NCBI RefSeq assembly: GCF_001667185.1
Contig: NZ_LZIC01000030.1
Location: 1 to 64,000 of the forward strand
DNA from: Mycobacterium sp. 852002-50816_SCH5313054-b
GTDB taxonomy: Bacteria; Actinomycetota; Actinomycetes; Mycobacteriales; Mycobacteriaceae
Direction of reading: 5' to 3'
Length of the DNA stretch: 64,000 nucleotides
Shown: piece by piece, positions 31,249 to 40,683 of the stretch
How the letters are laid out: each line of letters starts with the position of its first letter
Numbering within the stretch: position 1 is the stretch's first letter
The notes under the pieces: model-generated
Seen by the model: only the letters and a program-made list of their open reading frames with translations
Told to the model about the DNA's origin: nothing
Databases searched by the model: none
Made by a program: the position numbers and the translations under genes

Positions 31249-32637
31249 GTGAGCTCCCAAAACAACGAAACCAGTCCCGAGGCCGATCCCACCGCGCATC
31301 CGTCATTCGAAACGTGGTCGTTCGAGACGAAGCAGGTCCACGCGGGTCAGAGTCCTGATCCCGCGACCCACGCCCGCGCCCTGCCCATTTACCAGACCAC
31401 GTCCTACGTCTTCGACGACACCACGCACGCCGCCGCCCTGTTCGGGCTCGAGGTTCCGGGCAACATCTACACCCGGATCGGCAACCCGACCACCGACGTC
31501 GTCGAGCAACGCGTCGCCGCGCTCGAGGGCGGGGTGGCCGCGCTGTTCCTGTCCTCCGGGCAGGCTGCTGAGACGTTCGCCATATTGAACCTCGCGAGTG
31601 CCGGAGATCACATTGTCTCCAGCCCGCGGCTCTACGGCGGGACCTACAACTTGTTCCACTACTCGCTGCCGAAGCTCGGCATCGACGTCAGCTTCGTCGA
31701 GGATCCCGACGATCTCGATTCGTGGCAGGCGGCGGTGCGGCCGAACACCAAGGCGTTCTTCGGCGAGACCATCTCCAACCCGCAGATCGACATCCTGGAC
31801 ATCCCGGGGGTCGCCGGGGTCGCCCACGCCAACGGCGTCCCGCTGATCGTCGACAACACCATCGCCACTCCCTACCTGATCCAGCCGTTCAAGCACGGCG
31901 CCGACATCGTGGTGCACTCGGCCACCAAGTACCTGGGTGGGCACGGCTCCGCGATCGCCGGCGTCATCGTCGACGGCGGCACCTTCGACTGGACGCAGGG
32001 CCGGTTCCCCGGATTCACCACGCCCGACCCCAGCTACCACGGCGTGGTGTTCGCCGAGCTGGGTCCGCCGGCGTACGCGCTCAAGGCCCGCGTGCAATTG
32101 CTGCGCGACCTGGGGTCGGCCGCCGCGCCGTTCAACGCGTTCCTGGTGGCCCAGGGCCTGGAGACGCTGAGCCTCCGAGTTGAGCGCCACGTCGCCAACG
32201 CGCAGCGGGTCGCCGAATTTCTGGCCGGCCGCGAGGGCGTGCTGTCCGTGAACTACGCGGGGCTACCGAGCTCGCCGTGGTACGAGCGGGGAAAGCAGCT
32301 GGCGCCCAAGGGAACCGGCGCCGTGCTGGCGTTCGAGCTGGCCGGCGGCGTCGAGGCCGGCAAGGCGTTCGTGAACGCCCTGCAGTTGCACAGCCACGTC
32401 GCCAACATCGGCGACGTGCGCTCCCTGGTGATTCACCCGGCGTCGACCACGCACGCCCAGCTTTCGGCCGAGGAGCAGCTGGCCACCGGCGTCACGCCGG
32501 GATTGGTGCGGCTGGCCGTCGGCATCGAGGGCATCGACGACATCTTGGCCGACCTGGAGCTCGGCTTCGCGGCGGCCCGGAAGTTCGGCAGCGCAGCCGA
32601 TGGAGCGGCGGACCCGCAGGCCGTGGCGGCGTTCTGA
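31249..32637 (+). CDS. metY: O-acetylhomoserine sulfhydrylase
   Basis: 462 aa from the GTG at 31249, with only a weak AGAAGAAAG upstream. It is the PLP enzyme joining O-acetylhomoserine and sulfide to make homocysteine (annotated metC in M. tuberculosis, Rv3340). Motifs: [30 protein letters not shown], and the Schiff-base Lys in [11 protein letters not shown]. It is the first full gene of the metY-metX-methyltransferase operon and is controlled by the SAM-IV leader. Confidence 0.95.
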   Translation: MSSQNNETSPEADPTAHPSFETWSFETKQVHAGQSPDPATHARALPIYQTTSYVFDDTTHAAALFGLEVPGNIYTRIGNPTTDVVEQRVAALEGGVAALFLSSGQAAETFAILNLASAGDHIVSSPRLYGGTYNLFHYSLPKLGIDVSFVEDPDDLDSWQAAVRPNTKAFFGETISNPQIDILDIPGVAGVAHANGVPLIVDNTIATPYLIQPFKHGADIVVHSATKYLGGHGSAIAGVIVDGGTFDWTQGRFPGFTTPDPSYHGVVFAELGPPAYALKARVQLLRDLGSAAAPFNAFLVAQGLETLSLRVERHVANAQRVAEFLAGREGVLSVNYAGLPSSPWYERGKQLAPKGTGAVLAFELAGGVEAGKAFVNALQLHSHVANIGDVRSLVIHPASTTHAQLSAEEQLATGVTPGLVRLAVGIEGIDDILADLELGFAAARKFGSAADGAADPQAVAAF

Positions 32638-32647
32638 GGGGCCTGAC

Positions 32648-33796
32648 ATGACGATCTCCGACGTTCCGACGCAGACGCTGCCCGCGGAGGGCGAAGTCGG
32701 GTATGTCCACATCGGCTCGCTGACCACCGAAAGCGGCGCGGTGATCGACGATGTCTGCATCGCCGTCCAGCGCTGGGGCGAGTTGTCGCCCACCCGCGAC
32801 AACGTGGTGGTGGTGCTGCACGCGCTGACCGGCGACTCGCACATCACCGGGCCCGCCGGCGCCGGGCATCCCACGCCCGGCTGGTGGGACGGCGTGGCCG
32901 GGCCGGGAGCGCCGATCGACACCAACCGCTGGTGCGCGGTGGCCACCAACGTGCTCGGCGGTTGCCGCGGATCCACCGGCCCCAGCTCACTCGCCCGGGA
33001 CGGAAGGCCTTGGGGCTCAAGGTTTCCGTTGATCTCGGTGCGCGACCAGGTGCAGGCCGACGTCGCCGCGCTGGCCGCGCTGGGTATCGATCGGGTGGCC
33101 GCGGTCGTCGGCGGATCCATGGGCGGCGCAAGGGCTTTGGAGTGGATCGTCGGCCACCCCGACCGGGTGCGGGCCGGCCTGCTGCTCGCCGTCGGTGCCC
33201 GCGCCACCGCCGATCAGATCGGCACCCAGGCCACGCAGATCGCGGCGATCAAGGCCGACCCGAACTGGCAGGGCGGGGACTACCACGACACCGGACGCAA
33301 ACCCGATGCCGGGCTGACGATCGCCCGCCGCTTCGCGCACCTGACCTATCGCGGCGAGGTGGAGCTCGACACCCGGTTCGCCAACGACGCCCAGGGCGGC
33401 GAGGACCCGGCCCCCCCATTTGGCGGCGGCCGCTACGCCGTGCAGAGCTACCTGGAGCACCAGGGCGACAAGCTGTTGTCCCGCTTCGATGCCGGGAGCT
33501 ATGTCATCCTGACCGAGGCGCTCAGCAGCCACGACGTCGGCCGCGGCCGCGGCGGGGTGGAAAGCGCCCTGCGCGCGTGCCCGCTGCCCGTAGTGGTCGG
33601 CGGCATCACCTCCGACCGGCTCTACCCGCTGCGCCTGCAAGAGGAGCTGGCCCAGCTGCTGCCCGGCTGCAATGAGCTGCACGTCGTCGACTCCGTCTGC
33701 GGGCATGACGGCTTTCTGGTGGAATCCGAGGCCGTCGGCGAATTGATCCGCAAGACACTGGATTTGGCGGACTCGGCTGATCGGGATCGACGGTGA
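32648..33796 (+). CDS. metX: Homoserine O-acetyltransferase
   Basis: 382 aa from the ATG at 32648. It transfers acetyl from acetyl-CoA to homoserine, giving the substrate of metY. Alpha/beta-hydrolase fold with [13 protein letters not shown], nucleophile elbow [14 protein letters not shown] (Ser157), and the Asp-His pair in [12 protein letters not shown]. It is Rv3341 (metA). It follows metY by 10 bp and overlaps the next gene by GTGA. Confidence 0.95.
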   Translation: MTISDVPTQTLPAEGEVGYVHIGSLTTESGAVIDDVCIAVQRWGELSPTRDNVVVVLHALTGDSHITGPAGAGHPTPGWWDGVAGPGAPIDTNRWCAVATNVLGGCRGSTGPSSLARDGRPWGSRFPLISVRDQVQADVAALAALGIDRVAAVVGGSMGGARALEWIVGHPDRVRAGLLLAVGARATADQIGTQATQIAAIKADPNWQGGDYHDTGRKPDAGLTIARRFAHLTYRGEVELDTRFANDAQGGEDPAPPFGGGRYAVQSYLEHQGDKLLSRFDAGSYVILTEALSSHDVGRGRGGVESALRACPLPVVVGGITSDRLYPLRLQEELAQLLPGCNELHVVDSVCGHDGFLVESEAVGELIRKTLDLADSADRDRR

Positions 33797-34524
33797 TCCG
33801 CTCCGGCCAGGACCGCTCGCTCTCGTTTGGCTCGGCGGCCGCTGCCTACGAGCGTGGCCGGCCCTCCTATCCGCCGGAGGCGATCGACTGGCTGTTGCCG
33901 CGCGGCGCACGCCGGGTGCTCGACCTGGGGGCGGGAACCGGCAAGCTCACCACCCGGCTGGTGGAGCGCGGCCTGGACGTGGTGGCCGTCGACCCGATTC
34001 CGGACATGCTGGAAGTGCTGCGCAGCTCGCTGCCGGAGACCCGTGCCCTGCTGGGGACGGCGGAAGAGATTCCGTTGGAGGACAACAGCGTTGACGCCGT
34101 GCTGGTCGCGCAGGCGTGGCACTGGGTGGACCCCGAGCGGGCGATTCCCGAGGTGGCCCGCGTGCTGCGGCCGGGCGGGCGGCTCGGTCTGGTGTGGAAC
34201 ACTCGCGACGAACGGCTGGGCTGGGTGCGCGAGCTGGGCGAGATCATCGGCTCCGACGGTGACCGGGGGCGCTTCGACGTGACGCTGTCGGAGTCGTTCA
34301 GCGAGCCGGAGCGCCATCAGGTCGAGTGGACGAATTACGTTACGCCGCAAGCCCTGATCGACCTGGTCGCGTCCCGCAGCTACTGCATCACGTCGCCGAC
34401 CGACGTCCGCACTCAGACGCTGGACCAGGTGCGCGAGTTGCTGGCGACCCATCCGGCGCTGGCGAACGCCAACGGCCTGGCGCTGCCGTACGTCACGGTG
34501 TGTATCCGGGCGGCGCTGGGCTAG
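33793..34524 (+). CDS. Class I SAM-dependent methyltransferase (Rv3342-like)
   Basis: 243 aa from the GTG at 33793, overlapping the metX stop. SAM-binding motif [16 protein letters not shown] near residue 40, then [12 protein letters not shown], and the post-motif [19 protein letters not shown]. Being third in a SAM-regulated methionine operon suggests a link to SAM use, but the acceptor is unknown. Its stop shares CTAG with the convergent SDR gene. Confidence 0.88.
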   Translation: MIRSGQDRSLSFGSAAAAYERGRPSYPPEAIDWLLPRGARRVLDLGAGTGKLTTRLVERGLDVVAVDPIPDMLEVLRSSLPETRALLGTAEEIPLEDNSVDAVLVAQAWHWVDPERAIPEVARVLRPGGRLGLVWNTRDERLGWVRELGEIIGSDGDRGRFDVTLSESFSEPERHQVEWTNYVTPQALIDLVASRSYCITSPTDVRTQTLDQVRELLATHPALANANGLALPYVTVCIRAALG

Positions 34525-35360
34525 GACTCGGTCACGGGCAGGCCGAAGGGGTCACGGCCCTCGTACAGCATCGGCAGGTAGCTGGCGAGAAAGCCCTCGA
34601 TGTCCCGGCCGTGGTTGACCACCCACTCCTCGTTCTCCGGGTGCGTCAGGATCAGAAAACGTTCCTGCCGGATGGCGTCGACGACGCGTTCGGCGGCATC
34701 GTCGGGCTGGATCGGGCGTAACAAGTGGGGCGGGAAGTTGATCCACCGCGGGTCGTCGATCCCGATCATACGTGCGCTCTCGCCGATGTTGGTGGCCACC
34801 AACTCCGGGCACAGGACCGAAACCCCAATGCCTTTGGGCCGCAGGTAGAGATACAGGCCCTCGGTGATCCCGACCACGGCGTGTTTGGCGCCGATGTAGG
34901 GGATGTTGTCGTAGCCGTGGGCGTACAGGCCCGCGATGGAGGCCGTGTTGATGATCCAGCCGTGGCCCTGTTCGAGCAGGATGGGTACGAACGCGCGGAT
35001 GCCTCGCACGACGCCGAACACGTTGATGTCGAACAGGCGCTGCCAGTCCTGCATCGGGACTCGTTCCGGCGGGCCGAGCAGCGCCACGCCGGCGTTGTTC
35101 ATGACGACGTCCACTTTGCCGAACTCGGAGAGCACCACCCGCGCCAGGGCGTCGACGTCGGCATCGGAGGTGACATCGCAGCGGACCGCCAGTGCCCGTT
35201 GCCCGATCTCGCCGATGGCCGCCACGGTCTCGTCCATCCGTTGCTGGTGAATGTCGCCGACCACGACGTCGGCGCCCGCCCGGGCCAGGGCAAGCGCCGT
35301 GGCCCGGCCGATGCCGGAAGCACCACCGGTAATGACGGCAACCGCGCCGGAAAGTTCCAT
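34521..35360 (-). CDS. Short-chain dehydrogenase/reductase
   Basis: 279 aa from the ATG at 35360. Classical SDR: cofactor motif ITGGASGIGRATALA at residues 10-24, NNAG, catalytic Ser in NTASIAG, and YIGAKHA (YxxxK). Asp in VVGDIHQ after strand 2 favours NAD. The substrate is not evident. The start is 8 bp after the stop of the PE gene, so the two may be cotranscribed. Confidence 0.88.
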   Translation of the reverse strand: MELSGAVAVITGGASGIGRATALALARAGADVVVGDIHQQRMDETVAAIGEIGQRALAVRCDVTSDADVDALARVVLSEFGKVDVVMNNAGVALLGPPERVPMQDWQRLFDINVFGVVRGIRAFVPILLEQGHGWIINTASIAGLYAHGYDNIPYIGAKHAVVGITEGLYLYLRPKGIGVSVLCPELVATNIGESARMIGIDDPRWINFPPHLLRPIQPDDAAERVVDAIRQERFLILTHPENEEWVVNHGRDIEGFLASYLPMLYEGRDPFGLPVTES

Positions 35361-35368
35361 CCTTCGCG

Positions 35369-36622
35369 TCACCAGAAGAGATTCGGCAAGGGGGGCAGGC
35401 CTTGCAGTGTGCCCTGCAAGAAGTACGGCCCGGCGTTCGGTGTCAGGGACGAGTAGCCGTCGTCGACGATCGGATGCAGAAATGAGTTGAGGTCGTTGAC
35501 GATTGGCTGCGGGACGCCGAGCTGCTGGAGCGGGAACAGCATCGGCAGGGTCGGAGCCGGGACCATGTCGGTGGTGATCGTGCCGCCCAGCGAGGTGGTC
35601 ACACTGGAGACCTGCACGGCGTCCGACATGGAGACCAGCGATGTGGTGTTGTGGTTGTAGATCCCGGCGAACAGCGAGTTCACCCATGCCGGGAGGTCCC
35701 AGGGTCGGTCGGGCGGATTGCCGAAGAAGTCGTACTGGCCGAATACCACGCTGACGTCGTATTGGGTGTTCGGCAGGCCCTGCGCCGTGTAGTCGACGAA
35801 AGGCACGGTCAACCCGTTCGGCAGGTAGGTGTGGAACAAGCCGGTCTCGGGGCCGTTGAACATGGCGAACTGCAGGGCGTTACGCGGTGGCGCGGTCGGG
35901 TCAGCCGCCAGGGCAGCCAATTCGCGGTTGACGACGAGGGTTCCCTCCGACAGGGCGGCGATGCGCACCGGTGATCCGTTGCCGTTGGCGAACGCATTCA
36001 TGATCTGGTCGTTGAGCGCTCGCTGTCCCATGGCGACCGCTTGGTTGACGCCGGGAGCGGCCAGGCTACCGCTCACGAGGCCGATACTGGCCGGGTAGTT
36101 GACCACCTGAGGGGTGGTGCCGGGAAACCAGTTCTGCCCGATGGCGTGGTTCAGCAGGTCGTACCCCTGCAGGACTGATACCGAGAGTGGCCCCGGGATG
36201 CTGCCCGCATAGACAAACTGGCCCAGATAGGGCAGCTCGGTGATGAAGTTCGCGTAGTAAAGCGGTCCTGCGCCGGGAACCGTGATCCGCGTACCTGCCG
36301 CTGCTCCCGGGATCGGCGGGCGCGCCAAGAGGGTTTGGGCGGTCGCCATCTCGGTGGTCAGATAGGTGTTCGCGTTCGCCGCCAGGGTGAGCAGGAATCT
36401 CTCCTGAAACTGCGCCGCTTGGGCGGTGGCAGCCTGGAATTCCAAGGCGTGCGCGCCGAACAATGAGGCGATGCCTGTCGACACCTCGTCGGCGGCCGCG
36501 GCCAACAGCGACGTGGTGGAGTTCGCAGCCGCCGCGTTCGCCGCGTTGACTGCCGACCCAATCCGGGCCAAATCCTCAGCAGCGCTCGACAACACCTCAG
36601 GCGTTGCGAGGACAAACGACAC
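35369..36622 (-). CDS. PE family protein with PE-PPE (serine hydrolase) domain
   Basis: 417 aa. Residues 1-95 are a PE domain (Pro8-Glu9; YLTTE gives the YxxxE secretion motif), consistent with export by an ESX system. The remainder matches the PE-PPE domain (PF08237), an alpha/beta-hydrolase module ([38 protein letters not shown]). The nucleophile elbow reads AALSEGTLV rather than the usual GxSxG, with Ala at the first Gly. It lies where M. tuberculosis carries its PPE54/PE_PGRS50 cluster; no Gly-rich PGRS repeat is present. Confidence 0.88.
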   Translation of the reverse strand: MSFVLATPEVLSSAAEDLARIGSAVNAANAAAANSTTSLLAAAADEVSTGIASLFGAHALEFQAATAQAAQFQERFLLTLAANANTYLTTEMATAQTLLARPPIPGAAAGTRITVPGAGPLYYANFITELPYLGQFVYAGSIPGPLSVSVLQGYDLLNHAIGQNWFPGTTPQVVNYPASIGLVSGSLAAPGVNQAVAMGQRALNDQIMNAFANGNGSPVRIAALSEGTLVVNRELAALAADPTAPPRNALQFAMFNGPETGLFHTYLPNGLTVPFVDYTAQGLPNTQYDVSVVFGQYDFFGNPPDRPWDLPAWVNSLFAGIYNHNTTSLVSMSDAVQVSSVTTSLGGTITTDMVPAPTLPMLFPLQQLGVPQPIVNDLNSFLHPIVDDGYSSLTPNAGPYFLQGTLQGLPPLPNLFW

Positions 36623-36747
36623 GGGCGCCTCTTTGCGGAGCGAATGCGGTGGCTGTGAGGGTACTCGCAGCCGCGAGGCTAGGCGTGGCTTTCCGCAGGA
36701 CCGTGACTATGACGCCTGAGATCCATTCGGCCGCACCCGGCCGGCCG

Positions 36748-37812
36748 CTACGGCTTGAGGGCGTCGAGGAGCCGATCGAGGTCCCCGTCCGTGTTGTAGA
36801 GGTGAAACCCCACACGAGTCGCGCCTGCGCGCACCGCGGCCCGGATGCCGGCCCTCTGCAGCGCATCGGTCGCATGCGCAGCGGGGACGGATACGATCGC
36901 TGACTCGCATGCGTCCAACTGCAACTCGGCGCGCAACCGATTGGCCAGTCCCAGCGTATGGGCCTCGACCGCCGACCGGTCCAGCGACGCCAGCCACGTC
37001 ACCGAGACCGCCGCACCCGACACACTGAACCACGCCGGCGACGAGTCGAACCGCCGCGCATCGTCAGCCAGGCGCATCGGTAACCCATACAGAGACGACC
37101 ACATGTCCGCACCGGCGTACGGGTTTGCCGTATGCGGCACGAGCGTGTCAAGTATCCGCTGGCTCAACGACATCCATGCCACACCGCGCGGACCGAGCAA
37201 CCACTTGTAGCTGGCTGCAACCGCGGCGTCGACCCACGGCAGCGCGACATTCTTCCAACCCAAAGCCTGGCTCACATCGAGCACCGTGACCGTATCGGAT
37301 TCGGCGACACTGCCACGCAGTGTCTCGACGTCGAGCACAGCGCCATCGGCGGATTGGACCAGGCTGGCAGCGACAACATCAAAATCGCCGGCGACATCTT
37401 CGAGCTGGCCCGGCGCCAATTCGGTGACGGTGACTCCGCGTCCTGCTTGAGCGGCGAACGGGAAGCTCACGCTTGCGAATTCGCCACGCAAGGTAGCCAC
37501 CCGACTGCCGTCGGGTATCGAGGCGGCGACCAGTCCGATCAGCGACGACACGCTGGTGCCGATCGCCACCCGGCATTCGTCGGCACCGATCAGTGACGCA
37601 TACGCGGAGCGGCTGGCGCGCAACGGCTCCTCGAAGGCGTCGATCTGCAGCCGGCCTTCTTCCCACGACTGCACGCAATCGCGCATGGCCTCGGCCGTGA
37701 ACCGCGGCGGCAACCCATAGGTAGGGGTGTTGAGGAATCCGTCGGCGCCGACGAACTGCGCACCGAATGCTTGACGGCTCATCGTGGAAGGCATAATTCG
37801 ACATTCCACCAT
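36748..37812 (-). CDS. Class V aminotransferase family PLP enzyme
   Basis: 354 aa from the ATG at 37812; ATGs at 37794 and 37782 (MSRQAFGAQ) are alternatives, with GGTGGA about 10 nt before 37794. Fold-type I PLP enzyme related to cysteine desulfurase/EgtE types: LNTPTYGLPP at the N-terminus, TVLDVSQALGW with the PLP-binding Asp, and the Schiff-base Lys in ASYKWLLGPRG. No partner pathway is visible next to it, so the reaction cannot be named. Confidence 0.82.
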   Translation of the reverse strand: MVECRIMPSTMSRQAFGAQFVGADGFLNTPTYGLPPRFTAEAMRDCVQSWEEGRLQIDAFEEPLRASRSAYASLIGADECRVAIGTSVSSLIGLVAASIPDGSRVATLRGEFASVSFPFAAQAGRGVTVTELAPGQLEDVAGDFDVVAASLVQSADGAVLDVETLRGSVAESDTVTVLDVSQALGWKNVALPWVDAAVAASYKWLLGPRGVAWMSLSQRILDTLVPHTANPYAGADMWSSLYGLPMRLADDARRFDSSPAWFSVSGAAVSVTWLASLDRSAVEAHTLGLANRLRAELQLDACESAIVSVPAAHATDALQRAGIRAAVRAGATRVGFHLYNTDGDLDRLLDALKP

Positions 37813-37838
37813 GAACAGCGGAAGCGCTGCACTTGCAT

Positions 37839-39245
37839 TTAATGTCCACCATCGCCGGCGGCGCTATGCCGCGCCGGGACTCTCGCCTTCCTCGTCGTCG
37901 TCTTCGGGTGGAGGAGTTTTTCGGGGTGGTGGAAGGTGTTGGTTCTCGGTTGTCCGCGGTCGAGGTGGGGTGGGGGGATCCATTCGGTTTGGCCTCGGGT
38001 GTTGGTGCGGGTAGTCCAGCCTTGTTCGGCGAGTCGGTTGTCGGGACCGCATGCTAGGGCCAGGTCGTCGATGTCGGTGCGGTGGGTGGCCGTCCAGCCG
38101 CGGATGTGGTGGACCTGGCTGTGGTAGGCGGGTGCGTCGCAGCCGGGTTTGGTGCAGCCGCGATCTTTGGCGTAGAGCATGATGCGTTGCGCGGGGGAGG
38201 CGATCCGTTTGGTGCTGTAAAGCGCCAGCGAGCGGGCCTTGTCGAAGATCGCCAGGTAGTGATGCGCGTGGCCGGCCCAGCGGATGACATCCGACATCGG
38301 CACCAGGGTGCCGCCGGCGGTCAGGGCTTTGCCGGCGGCGGCCTCGAGGTCTTGCAGGGTGGTGGTCACGATGATCGATACGGGTAGCCCGTTGTGCTGG
38401 CCCAGCTGCCCGGAGGCGAACAGCCCGCGCAGCCCGGCCACAAACGCGTCGTGGTTGCGTTGGGCCTGGGAGCGGGTGTCGCGGCGTGCGGCATCCCCGT
38501 CGGGGGCGGGGTCGACGATGGGGGTTTGGTCGTCGGGGTTGCAGGCGCCGGGGGCGCCCAGTTTGGCCAGCAGGGCTTCGATGGCGGCCCGTAGTTCCGG
38601 GGTGATCAGCCCGCTGAGGCGGGACATGCCGTCGTGTTGTTGGGCGCCCAGGATGATGCCGCGTTGGCGGGCGCGTTCGGTGTCGCTGAACTCCCCGTCG
38701 GGATGCAGGCAGCCCATGAGGCGCTGGGCGTATTTGACCAACTCGTCGGGGCGATAGGCGCGGGCTTTGTCGGCCAGGTCGGCTTCGGCGTGCGCGCGGG
38801 TGAACACGTCGACCTGCGCGGGCAGCTGGGCGAAAAAGCTGCGGATCACCTTCACCTGCCCGTCGCCGATCAGTCCCTGGCGTTGGGCGGCGGCGGTCGC
38901 GGCCAACTTCGGCGCCAGCGGCTCGCCGGTCAGCGCGCGACGCTGGCCCAGGTCCTCGGCCTCATCGACGCGCCGGGCGGCCTCGGCCTTGGTGATGCGC
39001 AATCGGTCGGCCAACGCCGAACGCAGCGTGCCGCCCAATTCTGCCGTGCTGGCCTGCGCCTCGAGTTGGTTGATCAACGCGTGCCCGGGGGTGCGCAGCC
39101 GGCGCGCCACGCGTTCCAGGCGCTCCAGGGCCCGTAACCGCTCCGGGGTGGTGAACACGTCGAAAGACAACGCGCACAGGCGCTCTGCATCGTCATCGAG
39201 CGCGTCGAAGACCTCGACGATCTCCTCACGACTGCTCGCACCCAT
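37839..39245 (-). CDS. DUF222 / HNH endonuclease protein of the 13E12 family
   Basis: 468 aa from the ATG at 39245 ([16 protein letters not shown]). A long helical DUF222 region is followed by an HNH nuclease core ([21 protein letters not shown], about residues 368-388, and DNRL). The C-terminal tail is basic and Pro/Thr-rich. It belongs to the multicopy mycobacterial 13E12 family (REP13E12), members of which hold the attachment site of the phiRv1 prophage. The biological role is not established. No phage genes are present here. Confidence 0.88.
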   Translation of the reverse strand: MGASSREEIVEVFDALDDDAERLCALSFDVFTTPERLRALERLERVARRLRTPGHALINQLEAQASTAELGGTLRSALADRLRITKAEAARRVDEAEDLGQRRALTGEPLAPKLAATAAAQRQGLIGDGQVKVIRSFFAQLPAQVDVFTRAHAEADLADKARAYRPDELVKYAQRLMGCLHPDGEFSDTERARQRGIILGAQQHDGMSRLSGLITPELRAAIEALLAKLGAPGACNPDDQTPIVDPAPDGDAARRDTRSQAQRNHDAFVAGLRGLFASGQLGQHNGLPVSIIVTTTLQDLEAAAGKALTAGGTLVPMSDVIRWAGHAHHYLAIFDKARSLALYSTKRIASPAQRIMLYAKDRGCTKPGCDAPAYHSQVHHIRGWTATHRTDIDDLALACGPDNRLAEQGWTTRTNTRGQTEWIPPPHLDRGQPRTNTFHHPEKLLHPKTTTRKARVPARHSAAGDGGH

Positions 39246-39445
39246 GCCCCAAACTCTACGAACACCCACCGACAAAAAACGCCCGCGCTGTGACCACTGA
39301 AACCACAGTGGCGCAAGTTCTTTGAAGCGGTACGCGCGGTGCCAAACTAGCCGCCGCGGCGAACCGGTGAAACCAAGTGGATCCAACTAATTTTGGGATG
39401 AACGGAGTAAATACCTCGACTGCGTAGAGGGTTCATAGGGTTGAA

Positions 39446-39895
39446 CTATCGCGGAATACGGGTGCCTGTGGGTTCGCCGGTAGTCATGGATGGAAACCAG
39501 GGCGCTCCCCGCAGAGGCCGGTAGTCGGCGACGGCGAAGGCGGTTGCAGCTGCTGAGATCAGCGCCAAGAAAGCGCCGGGCTGACGGCTTGCGTGTTCGG
39601 GAAAGCCAAGGGGAATAAGCCAGGCGAGTAACAGCATTGAGGTGGTGTTGAGCAAGTCGGTTGCGGCCATGAGCGACAAATCGGGTCGGCCCAGGCCATA
39701 TTGACCGCGGGTGATCGCCGTGGCAATCCCGAACACGCCCGCCACCAGGAACAGCGCCGAGGCCATCGCGTTGATCTCCCAACCGGTACGGTTCACGCCC
39801 TGGACGCCCGCCCAGGGCAGAAACAGCGCCACCATCAGCGAGGCGCCGCCGAAGCCGGCGATCATCCGTCGATATAGCGAGGTCTTCACAGCCAT
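39446..39895 (-). CDS. Hypothetical four-helix membrane protein
   Basis: 149 aa. Four predicted TM helices (for example GGASLMVALFLPWAGVQG, NAMASALFLVAGVFGIATAI, TSMLLLAWLIPLGF, LALISAAATAFAVA) with a short C-terminal tail. The FLPWAGV motif occurs in several actinobacterial membrane proteins of unknown function. It is divergent from a TetR gene and shares the two-operator region with it, so it is the likely regulated target. Confidence 0.75.
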   Translation of the reverse strand: MAVKTSLYRRMIAGFGGASLMVALFLPWAGVQGVNRTGWEINAMASALFLVAGVFGIATAITRGQYGLGRPDLSLMAATDLLNTTSMLLLAWLIPLGFPEHASRQPGAFLALISAAATAFAVADYRPLRGAPWFPSMTTGEPTGTRIPR

Positions 39896-39940
39896 CTCTG
39901 TCCCCCAAGCACTGCGGCAGGTTCCTGCCTACCTTTCTCC

Positions 39941-39982
39941 ATAACATCTGTTATCCCTTTTCAGAAACATAACGTTTGTTAT
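39941..39982. promoter_or_regulatory. Two tandem TetR operators, ATAAC-N4-GTTAT
   Basis: Site 1 is ATAACATCTGTTAT at 39941-39954; site 2 is ATAACGTTTGTTAT at 39969-39982. Arms are identical and centres lie 28 bp apart. Site 2 ends 6 bp before the TetR ATG, so occupancy would block its own transcription; site 1 lies nearer the divergent membrane gene. Confidence 0.7.
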
Positions 39983-39988
39983 GGCATC

Positions 39989-40672
39989 ATGTCAATGGTG
40001 ACTTCGGCCGACGCCTCTCTGAGCACCCGGGAGCGCCTGGTGACCGCCGCTTTAGCCGTGCTCGAGCGGGACGGACCGGCGGCGATTCAAGCGCGAACAC
40101 TGGCTGGCGAGATCGGCGCGTCGACGATGGCCGTGTACACGCACTTTCGGAGCATGCCCAATCTGATTGAAGCGATGATGCGTGAAGGGCTGGCGCGCTT
40201 CGCCGAGCACACTCGCGCGGTGCCGCATACCGACGACCCGATGGCTGATCTCCTCGCTGGCGGGCTGGCCTACGGCGAGTTCGCCATGCGAAGCCCGCAG
40301 CTGTACCGGTTGCTGTTTGGTCTCACCGACCTTGGCGGAGTCAATAAGCCATCGGCCGACGGGGGAACACCTTGGGATCTCGACGAAGGGGTCGATGCGT
40401 TGTCGGTGCTAGTCAGTGCGGTCGAGCGTGTCATTCAATCCGGGCGAATCCGACCGCAGGAGCCGACACCCGTGGCCACCCAGATCTTGAGTGCCACCCA
40501 CGGATTCGTGCTGCTGACGATGGCCGGCATCATCGAGCCCAATGGGTGGCGAGACGTGATGGTGCCACTGGCGATCAACTTGCTAGTGGGTCTCGGCGAC
40601 ACACGCCGGCGCGCCGAACGCTCCCTGGCCGCCGCGCTCGAAGCGCGCGCGTCCCAGCGGGACGCCCACTGA
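39989..40672 (+). CDS. TetR family transcriptional regulator
   Basis: 227 aa from the ATG at 39989 (an ATG two codons later is possible). There is no Shine-Dalgarno and the operator abuts the start, so the mRNA may be leaderless. The N-terminal HTH is STRERLVTAAL...LAGEIGASTMAVYTHF; the C-terminal domain is of the TetR_C_33/WHG type (YGEFAMRSPQLYRLLFG, ATHGFVLLTMAG). The inducer is unknown. Confidence 0.87.
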   Translation: MSMVTSADASLSTRERLVTAALAVLERDGPAAIQARTLAGEIGASTMAVYTHFRSMPNLIEAMMREGLARFAEHTRAVPHTDDPMADLLAGGLAYGEFAMRSPQLYRLLFGLTDLGGVNKPSADGGTPWDLDEGVDALSVLVSAVERVIQSGRIRPQEPTPVATQILSATHGFVLLTMAGIIEPNGWRDVMVPLAINLLVGLGDTRRRAERSLAAALEARASQRDAH

Positions 40673-40683
40673 CCGTATTTGAC

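Noticed and set aside
37839..39245. 13E12 protein as a transposase or active mobile element
   Set aside because: No terminal inverted repeats, target duplications or recombinase genes nearby; only family history links it to phage integration.
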